A stretch of DNA of 64,000 nt from Plasmopara viticola (Eukaryota; Oomycota; Peronosporomycetes; Peronosporales; Peronosporaceae). The stretch covers positions 434,001 to 498,000 of the forward strand of contig MBPM02000016.1 in the NCBI GenBank assembly GCA_001695595.3. The letters are read 5' to 3'. Position 1 is the first letter of the stretch; each line of letters starts with the position of its first letter. Made by a program: the position numbers and the translations under genes. The notes below the pieces were generated by a model. That model did no database searches. It was not told where the DNA came from and was given only the letters and a program-made list of their open reading frames with translations. This document shows positions 56,154 to 64,000 of this stretch, one piece after another.

Positions 56154-58991
56154 TCACAATTCTTTTTTCTGCCAAGAACTTTTGCTATCCTTCTTATCGT
56201 GCACAGGTTCGTGAACACGGTGAACGCCCACGAGCCATTCACCAAGCTGCTTAACGCATGTATTCAAGACTTCGTCATCTCTGATGATATCGTCGTCGAC
56301 TGCAAGCTCGTCGTTGGCTTCGATGGGAGGCTGAAGAAATCCACTATAAGGCACTGAATTGAGGATTGCACCTTTGATAAGAAGCTCCTTGTTTGCATAT
56401 TCATCACGCTTCTTCGATAGCGCACTCTCATGGCTATCCACTACTGAAGTGGATAGGTCAACCTTCTTCATCTGTTGTTCATAGATCATGCGCTCCATCG
56501 TACCCGTGCTTACGAGTCGATACACGTGAACCGTTTTGCCTTGACCAATACGATGCGATCGACACATTGACTGAAAGATGTGGGCAAACGCAAGTGAGAA
56601 TCACATCTTCACAGTAGCTAAACCAGATTGTGGTGTGACCTACCTGATGATCGTTCGAAGGATTCCAACTCACGTCGAACAATACCAAGCGATTTGCTGC
56701 ATGAAGGTTAATGCCCTCTGCACCAGCGCGCGTTGACACCAGTAGCAGCTTCACGACAGAGTCTTCCGAGCTAAATCGCTACACAATAGAAATCACAAGG
56801 TTACATTGCTACAAGCGACACAATTTGAAAGCATTTCGACCAAATGTACCTGAATGTACTCCATACGCTTGACGCCATTTGTGCTGCCATCAATCTGCAA
56901 AAACCACTCATTGGGCGACACCGAGAGGGCAGAAGTAGTCTTACAAGCCTTAAAGCCACTAGTTCGTGCCTGGGTGCGATGCTTTGATAAAATGCCAGCT
57001 GGATCACGACTTGAACGCGAAGCATTTTTTCGACGGTGTAATTCGCAGTTTTTCAAGCGCTTTCGCTGCTTTGCAGCATCATCAACGGCACGTGACGGAC
57101 TGAAGGCACTTGCACGCAGAAAGTCGGAAATGACCTTGAGGGTTGGCACGCTCTGTGAAAAGACGACGACTTTGTCACCGCAAGCGAAGCTTTCTTCCAC
57201 GATGCGCAGGAGCACTGCCATTTTACCACTATTTTCGAGCACTTGCGGCTGATATCCACTCACTGACAGCGTATTTGCTTGCTTGCTTGGACCAAAGATT
57301 ACGGAGCGCGCCCAATCATAAGATTTTTGTGTGTCCGTGAGCTTCTGCCGCTTCCTACGTCTTTGAGCAGCGGCAACCTGCCGCTTTTCCAACAAACGAG
57401 CCTCACTTTCCCACGCCCAGTCGCTTAAATTGTCTAGCGATGGCGAAGCGTCATTGTCTTCATCTTCTTCCAGCACCAACTTGGACTGCTCTTGTTGTGA
57501 AGGACACATCTTTTCATATATAACATCAGGGTGGTTCATAACCTGCAGTAAAGCGGCGTAAGCTGTCATCAAATCGGCCGCCGCTCCGCCTGTGGCCCTA
57601 CCATTTTTATGAAATTCAAGAAAGGCACAGTACAGACGGTGTTGCACTGGCGAGAGTTTGCAAAACAAGATCCACTCCATTTTAGGCGGCAATTGGGACC
57701 GCAGCAATGCCTTGCCTCGACGCAATACGACAGTTCGCAGCCGTTCAATTAATTCATCGGAGCGTGCCGAATCACCTTCCAAAATTGGTCGCTCGTATTT
57801 TGCGCGAAAGTCTTCGTAGCTACCCAGAAACTTTTCTCGCGCAAAGTTGACCATACACCAGTACTCGGACAATGAATTTTGGACAGGATAACCCGTCAGT
57901 ACAAGACGTCGAGGTGTCTGAATCTGAGCTACGCTCTGGCACAGCAACGAAGTCGGATCCTTCATTCGATGCCCTTCATCCATAATGACAAGGTCGGCGC
58001 CTGGAGAACTAAGCAACTGCCGGTACTCGCGAGCAGCGCGCTGTACTTTGGCTGCCTCTTTTGCTGAAGCACACGTGATTTCCATGGTGGCGGAAGCCAA
58101 ATGCGAGCATACCTGAATAGATGTCTCGCGCTCGGGTGCACAACTTGTTGGCATCGTTGTGGGATTCAGCAAGCCACGGAACATTTCGTACCCCATAAGT
58201 AGAACGCCACCTGTATTCTTCCAGTGCCGAAGCAGTCGCATTCGACCTCCTTTCGTTGTGGATGAATCAAACAATAACACAGGACAGCGCGTGCGAGACT
58301 CAGCATTAAGCCATTTTTTGAATTCGGCATCCCAGTTAGGCAAACAAATGGCCGGACACAACACAAGTACTGATGCCAGCGGCTCCACGTCTTCGCGTAC
58401 AGGCTCCTTACAGCCTGTCGTGCTCAAATTAGGATCTTTGCTTCGTTGTTTGCGAGCATTGGTCTCGTCAACCATAAAAGAGTAGACAACAGTAATCACC
58501 TGTAACGTCTTTCCGAGTCCCATGTAGTCAGCTAGAATGCATCCACGGCCTGCTGCCACGTGCGAGTGAAGAAATTGTACGCCTTCCACTTGATGAGGTT
58601 TAAGCATAGGTTTAATCTCTTTTGCAATCCAAATGTCCTCTTTGATCTTCTCATGATCAATCGTGGCATTCGTATCGAGTCGCACGCGCCCATACTCGTC
58701 CGTTTCTTCGTCAATAGCTTCTGGTGTTGGTTCCGAGACGGAAAATATCGCATTGTTACTGCATTGCACGACCAAATCATCATCATCGGGGCAAATGCAC
58801 GGTAGCATCATACAGCTCATGCACGGCGAAGTGGCGTCTGCTTTAAATAGCAAGCGCAGCTTCGCAGCGGTTGTTTTAGCATGACCGACTTGGTCGGCAT
58901 CGTATGTTGTGTCTTCAAAGTCCATGGCATCTTCAACGCCATTGGCACAAATGCATGGTAAAAAACCACACGAGCATCCGCTAATGTTCAT
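56154..58991 (-). CDS. SNF2-family ATPase, ARIP4/ATRX-like
   Basis: An 897-residue chromatin-remodelling-type ATPase from three predicted exons, 58991-56850, 56778-56644 and 56570-56154. The frame upstream of 58991 opens only with GTG. The N-terminus has two short Cys modules, [10 protein letters not shown] (residues 6-15) and [11 protein letters not shown] (57-67). Helicase motifs follow: [11 protein letters not shown] (motif I), [10 protein letters not shown] (motif II with DEGH as in ATRX/ARIP4), [19 protein letters not shown] (motif III), [20 protein letters not shown] (V) and [12 protein letters not shown] (VI). A basic, probably disordered insert separates the lobes, as in the RAD54L2/ARIP4 branch. 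It likely slides nucleosomes or acts at transcribed genes in the nucleus. The start has a 36-bp tandem repeat just upstream. Confidence 0.85.
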
Positions 58992-59030
58992 TGGGAACAA
59001 ATACGATATTTGACATGGTCGTAAAAGTCG

Positions 59031-59124
59031 CAATGTTGAAAACACTAATTAGGTGCTACCCTAATGCAATGTAGAACACACTAATTAGGTGCCACTTTAT
59101 TACAATGTTGCAAACACCAATTCG
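59031..59124. repeat. 36-bp tandem repeat between SNF2 and exportin-T genes
   Basis: Two units of 36 bp (59031-59066 and 59067-59102) and a partial third (59103-59124), each starting CAATGT(T/A)G and containing ACACTAATTAGGTGC. The array lies 40 bp upstream of the SNF2 start codon and 34 bp past the exportin-T stop, so it falls in the SNF2 promoter. Confidence 0.7.
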
Positions 59125-59157
59125 CTATCTCTATTGTGGGATGTTATGAGCTTATGC

Positions 59158-62100
59158 TTATTTCATCTTGCTTACCAATGCCTTATACGCCGATAAAATC
59201 TTCTTGCGGTCTCCAGACCCGACTTGGTCAGTGTACGGGCCTGCAAGTTCAGGCGGACAGCCCAATGACGGTAAAAGCACGTCACGCAGAAAAGTCAAGT
59301 ACTCGACGCCAAGCGAGGCCGTTAATACTGCCTGCATGTTGACAATCTCTTTAATCACCAGTACGACCTGCATGTCATCAATGTCAAAATGACGCAGCTT
59401 TGTAACAGCAAACATGGCTCGCGTAAAGTCCTGTACGGCCATCTGCGTGAACCGCGTCTTGCTCTCAGCCGACAACTCGGCATGAAGTTCAGTACGCAAG
59501 GCCACAGTCGCGGTGGAAGTAGCCGCAGAGGTTGGACCAGTCGCTTCGCTTGCACAAGAAGCCATTCCATTGCCAATCCATCTTTGAACTAGCATACTGC
59601 CAATGGAAAAGCACGCACGATTAATGTTGGCGTCTTCAACGTCGGCACAGCCTTCAAGGACGAGACACATTATATTTTCCAGCCGTGCGACATTCTGAGC
59701 ACTGATCAGCACCACGTCCAAGCCGTGCGTTACCAGGTGCAGCAAAAATGTGTACAGATACTTCTGTGTGGCTTCCCGCTCAAGCTGCGGGGCGTCCTTT
59801 GTCCCACTATTTGTCAACGCACTGCGTTGTGGCATCAACTCACACAAATGCTGGACAAAGGGCAGAGTTGTCCTATTCAAGAATCCGCCTAACGCCTGTT
59901 TGTGCTTAATGATTAGTTGGTCCACTAGCTGCACAATCTCCACCACTTCAGGTTGTTCGCAGCCCAACATCAACGTCTGCAGCGCCTCTTGGACGTTTCC
60001 CAAAAAGTGTGCACGGTCAAGTACCGTAGTCAAGCGGTGCAGTGTAAAAATCACCTTTGAGCGCACGCGCGGTGCCCAAGGGAGTGCGCGTAGCACACAA
60101 TTCACAGCTGTAAGCACCTGTGTAAACGTATCTTGTTGCTTTTCCATACAATCTGTCCCTTTGAACGCTTTCAGCACATTCGCGATTGCGTTCAAGTGGG
60201 TAGCACAATGCTCCGTCACGTACTCCTCATCCGTCAGTGCACCCTTTGCTAACTCGTTAAATGTCGTGTTCAAGCTCTGTAAAAGTGGGTCCAAAACGGC
60301 GACCGTATACTGGGATCGAAGCTGCTTCACATCCATGCCTGTTTCCTCTGGGGGCAGCACGAGCGAAGCGATAATTTGTCCCGCGAGCTCAAATAGATAC
60401 AGCTGATCATCGGGAGCTAAATGCGTTGGACTGTGCTTACTTGCAAAGCCTTGACGCTCGTGAGAAATCGCGAGACGTGGTTGCAGCGCAGCTAAAATAG
60501 CGGATGCATGAGGATTGATCGAAGCACCGATCGCTTTCACCAGACGCAAGCACAAGTAGCAAACACGAGAGCGCACGTTGGCAGCAGAATGTGCAAGTCC
60601 GTGTGGCCCAAACATCATCTCTAGTACGGCTGGGATCAACGCAGCCTCGATCTGCAAAACTTTGCTGTATCGCACAGTAAAGTCATAATATGTTAGTAAC
60701 ACGGACGGGTGCAAATCAGCCCCGCTGCTGACCGCAGAAAGCATATTGCGATGAATTTGTACAACCATCAGAGATAGCGGACTTGTTGGCTCGTAAAACG
60801 GAGCGGCGACGGCTTTTAAGGGTGCAATTCCTTCTTTGAAGCGGTACAAGAGAGACAAAAAGCTCTCAAGGTCACGCGGATCAATCATTGCAAACTGTTC
60901 GGGTAGACTCTGCACCAGAGTCGAGAGAAAAGAAAGTGTATCATGCGCACGCTGGCGCACGATATTGAGATAAATTGTGTAAAGACTGCGTCGATATTCC
61001 TCGAACTCTGCTATATCCGAGTCCGAGTCCTCTGGGAATCGAGTCTGTCGATAAATGCCATGAAGAATCTGCGGAATATACTCGGACGGTTGGAACACTT
61101 CTGCGTCGCTTTGAGCTTTACCAGCCGTCTGCGTCTCTGTACGAAGCATTGCACCTCCAACTGCATTTACAATCTCAAAGACTTCTTCCGACACATTTTT
61201 TGATTCATGCGCGAATAGGTCCCAAACAAGCGGCATCAAGTTACACAGCATCAAGCCAGCGGCCTGTAACAAATCTTTTTGATTCGTGTGTCGAAATGCG
61301 TCCATGCACGTCACAAGCTCCACGCCAACAGCATTTATCACTTCGCCAATTTCTTCTGCAAATTCCTCATCTTCACGAATCGGTAGAGCAGCCAACATTT
61401 CGAGTATCTGCAGTTGCTGCAACATTGCCAACTTCTTTTCCGGAACCATACCCTTATCAATAATTTCAAATACGCAATTGGCAGCTTGACACCGAAATGT
61501 TACGCTTTCACGCAATAATTTTACCAGTAATGGCCACAACGTATCATTTACCACAAGACTGATGTCTACCCAGCTAATATACTTTTTCAGTGTTTCAAGT
61601 GCACTCACACTCAATTGACGCATCACGTCACTTGCGTCTGCATTCACGAGCACGCGCGCGATTGCATTAAAGCTTTCCCGCATGGAAGATCCTTCACGCA
61701 TCGCATCCTTGATTTTCATATTATGAGCAGCTTCTTGTTGCGTCCTCTGAGCATCAAATTCTACAAGTTCCTCGTTAATGGCCAATAGAATACGAAAGTA
61801 CATTTCCACGATCGATGCGCCTTGCGGTAACAGCGCCAACAGCTCCGTGAAGGCCGTTGGCCAGCAGTCTGGATAGTCGCGCTTGATAAGAAGAGTTATG
61901 ACAACTGCCAACTTGGTCTTTAAATACGGGGCTTGGCTATCCACGAATGCCACATGGCTCTGAAGCCACGTAAATAACTCTACGCGAATGGCCGTAGCCA
62001 CGGAATCTGTAACGCCATTGACTAGTGCCTCTTGAAGTGCCTGCAGCGCGTAAAACCTGACCTGTTCGTGCTCCGATTGCTCAAACAAATGCAACTCAAC

Positions 62101-62247
62101 CCGCCAGCCATCCACTTGCGCTTTAATGGCAGCGCAAAAGCTCTCAGCCTGCAGCTTAAGTGCCTGCGTCTGCTGATCCGCAACATTCGCGCTCGCGCAC
62201 TGAAAGGCGATGAGCACAGCACGCTCAAACTCGGCCACGTCCGCCAT
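59158..62247 (-). CDS. Exportin-T-like tRNA nuclear exporter
   Basis: A single-exon 1029-residue protein, close to the roughly 960-1100 residues usual for XPOT/LOS1/PAUSED. The N-terminal region matches exportin-T, with YLKTKLAVVITLLIKRDYPD and CWPTAFTELLALL typical of the importin-beta/exportin N-terminal repeats. The rest is a chain of HEAT-like helical pairs. Exportin-T binds mature tRNA with Ran-GTP and carries it from the nucleus to the cytoplasm. The ATG at 62247 has a good context (ATCATGGCG). A partial initiator-like stretch (CATTCTCCAT) lies just upstream at about 62253-62262. Confidence 0.85.
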   Translation of the reverse strand: MADVAEFERAVLIAFQCASANVADQQTQALKLQAESFCAAIKAQVDGWRVELHLFEQSEHEQVRFYALQALQEALVNGVTDSVATAIRVELFTWLQSHVAFVDSQAPYLKTKLAVVITLLIKRDYPDCWPTAFTELLALLPQGASIVEMYFRILLAINEELVEFDAQRTQQEAAHNMKIKDAMREGSSMRESFNAIARVLVNADASDVMRQLSVSALETLKKYISWVDISLVVNDTLWPLLVKLLRESVTFRCQAANCVFEIIDKGMVPEKKLAMLQQLQILEMLAALPIREDEEFAEEIGEVINAVGVELVTCMDAFRHTNQKDLLQAAGLMLCNLMPLVWDLFAHESKNVSEEVFEIVNAVGGAMLRTETQTAGKAQSDAEVFQPSEYIPQILHGIYRQTRFPEDSDSDIAEFEEYRRSLYTIYLNIVRQRAHDTLSFLSTLVQSLPEQFAMIDPRDLESFLSLLYRFKEGIAPLKAVAAPFYEPTSPLSLMVVQIHRNMLSAVSSGADLHPSVLLTYYDFTVRYSKVLQIEAALIPAVLEMMFGPHGLAHSAANVRSRVCYLCLRLVKAIGASINPHASAILAALQPRLAISHERQGFASKHSPTHLAPDDQLYLFELAGQIIASLVLPPEETGMDVKQLRSQYTVAVLDPLLQSLNTTFNELAKGALTDEEYVTEHCATHLNAIANVLKAFKGTDCMEKQQDTFTQVLTAVNCVLRALPWAPRVRSKVIFTLHRLTTVLDRAHFLGNVQEALQTLMLGCEQPEVVEIVQLVDQLIIKHKQALGGFLNRTTLPFVQHLCELMPQRSALTNSGTKDAPQLEREATQKYLYTFLLHLVTHGLDVVLISAQNVARLENIMCLVLEGCADVEDANINRACFSIGSMLVQRWIGNGMASCASEATGPTSAATSTATVALRTELHAELSAESKTRFTQMAVQDFTRAMFAVTKLRHFDIDDMQVVLVIKEIVNMQAVLTASLGVEYLTFLRDVLLPSLGCPPELAGPYTDQVGSGDRKKILSAYKALVSKMK

Positions 62248-64000
62248 GATGGAGAATGGCGAACAACAATGGATTGGGACGCTTTAATAAAATTTGATAG
62301 TTGCAATACCAAAACGAGACGATAAAGAAAAGTGATAATTGCTTGAGACGCCCACGCGTAAAGTGGCAGCCACTTAATTTGAGTCACTACAAATGTCAAG
62401 AAAATGAAATCGAAAGTTTATTTATAAATTTTGACGCTTTTTCGGAATTTTAGACAGGCTAATAATTTGTTAAGCTTGGTGCCAGCTTTCCCAAAAAAAT
62501 TCGACTTTTCAAAACTCGCGTAGCCAGCAAGGAACTTGTAATTGGCGTGACCATTCGATATAGTGGCGTAAGCCAGAGCCGCTATGGCGTGATCCTGCTC
62601 AGGGTTTGTGCAGCACGTGGCAAAACGGCCAATGACTTTTCATTTCTTGCCTTAAAGACGCACTTGTCACAGTAAGCATAGAGCCGATTAGCTTGCACAA
62701 TCTTAGATGCTAGCGTTAGGTGTCATGAGTAAATTCCATGACCAGCGTTAAAATTAATGTCAAAGTACTTTTGAGAGCTCCAATAACGATCAAAACAGTT
62801 GGTTGATTCAATGGTTAAGCGTCGTCCGGGGATTCGATAGCCCTCATGGCACCAATAAGCTTAAGAGTATTTTGCTAAGATACTGACCGCCGTGAAATGC
62901 ATTAGAGTCCTTCAAAGAACTTTGGTAGAAACATTCACCAAACTCAGCAAACACATCAAAACAACAGTGATTAGTCGCACCGCAAGTGGTGAAAAGATAA
63001 TATAGATCTGGGACCACAAGGATATTGGTTTGGCTTACTTACAATTCTCGTCTTACGCATTTTTTTGTTTCCAAAATGAAGTCATTGAATTGCTGTATAG
63101 TCCAAACAAAGAAATAATTTGAAGCCTTATTTAAAATTGCACAGCCAGTGCTTCAGCTGACTTTGAATTGAGTCAAACTACGGACAATACGGTGGTAAAT
63201 AGATCTTTGGTGTGACCTTGGTTATAAAGCGTTGCAAGCGAGGATGCGCTACATTTCCACAGAAGTATGTTATCCGCACAAATGGCGTGAACATAAATTC
63301 ATGGCAGTCTGTAGTGGGGCTATTATAAGTAATTGATTGAAGATAGGGTGAGTCTAGGTTCGTAACCTACATTGTATACTTGTCACCAGCGCATATCGCA
63401 ATTTTCCTGACTTTGAAAGTTAGCAGTGACCTTACTGCTAAACATTGTGAACATATCTCCGAACGTGAGCTAAATTCTACTGGAAATTATCCGAGAACTT
63501 ATTTAGGGGCAACTTTTCCACACGCACTATGTATCATAGTAATATGCATTCATCAGACCTTGCACCTAATACACTTAGAGAAAACTAAGAACATTTCTCT
63601 TTTATTGAGCGATTCGACATTCATTTTTTCCTTCTAGCTTATCTGTACTTAGTTGTAATAGTGAGCAAAACGCAAACCTCATGGTCAACTATGATCCGTT
63701 AACCTCGGCATCAGAAAGAGTAAAATGCTAGTGCTCTCATCAACAAAGATTGAGCCAAAATCATGAGAATATGGCTTGAACATGCGGAAAGGCCAAACGA
63801 GCCCTTGGATAGCGCGGCGGATGATAGTACCGATCGTAAGCCTCGCTTAGACGAAGTTTACATCTGTATCCCATTCCTCGATACCCGGGTGCTCGTATGT
63901 GTCATTACGCGCCATGCCCACTCTCCGATAAATACTTGTGACTGACGAGTCAGAGCTCACAACAAATAATCTAGATGCATTGCGAGAGCTTCGAGCGTAG
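62248..64000. other. Spacer at window end
   Basis: About 1.75 kb with only short open frames (up to 85 codons) and no recognisable domain. The first bases should contain the exportin-T promoter. Confidence 0.55.

Noticed and set aside
59043..59045. Upstream start for the SNF2 gene
   Set aside because: The codon is GTG, not ATG; the first ATG in frame is at 58991.
1..64000. tRNA, rRNA genes or CRISPR arrays
   Set aside because: I looked for B-box-like motifs with cloverleaf arms, rRNA-like stretches and regularly spaced repeats and found none.

Overview
The window reads as nuclear DNA of an oomycete, most likely a plant pathogen of the Peronosporales (Phytophthora or downy-mildew type). I cannot name the species. 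The evidence is the presence of short GT-AG introns (about 55-85 bp), compact gene islands in long decayed repeat-rich spacers, oomycete-type initiator sites next to start codons, a START plus FYVE-like zinc-finger protein, a secreted AA17-like lytic polysaccharide monooxygenase, and decayed Mutator-like and Ty1/copia elements.

Layout. 1-5.9 kb is gene-free but holds two copies of a SINE-like retroposon with clear target-site duplications. 5.98-7.81 kb (-) is a START/FYVE-like protein. 7.8-18.8 kb has no gene I can support. 18.84-21.21 kb is a decayed Mutator-like element (MULE) with terminal inverted repeats (TIRs). 21.8-26.6 kb holds two paralogous drug/metabolite-transporter genes (+) with matching exon structure, enclosing an oppositely oriented multi-pass membrane gene that needs two frame corrections. 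26.8-27.5 kb (-) is the AA17-like enzyme. 28.0-29.85 kb (-) is a PPR protein, divergent from a USP32-like deubiquitinase at 29.95-35.27 kb (+, five exons). 35.5-36.8 kb (+) is a coiled-coil protein of unknown function. 36.87-42.16 kb (-) can be assembled from 14 exons into one protein of about 1488 residues: a nucleotide-transporter-like membrane domain, a helical-repeat region and two cyclic-nucleotide-binding-like domains.

42.2-53.3 kb is a transposon island: a small MULE derivative with about 110-bp TIRs and a 9-bp target duplication, a second decayed MULE with G-rich TIRs, and a structurally complete but dead Ty1/copia element with 146-bp LTRs and a 5-bp target duplication. 53.3-62.25 kb is a tight minus-strand gene block: a DUSP-MYND-USP deubiquitinase, an ARIP4/ATRX-like SNF2 ATPase and an exportin-T-like tRNA exporter. 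62.25-64 kb has no recognisable gene.

The genes are mostly housekeeping (ubiquitin removal, chromatin remodelling, tRNA export, organellar RNA processing), plus one likely host-wall-degrading enzyme and several membrane transporters. No operon logic applies. Intron boundaries were read by eye from reading-frame continuity and splice signals, so they are predictions. The most unusual item is the three-part transporter/helical-repeat/cyclic-nucleotide-domain gene at 36.87-42.16 kb.
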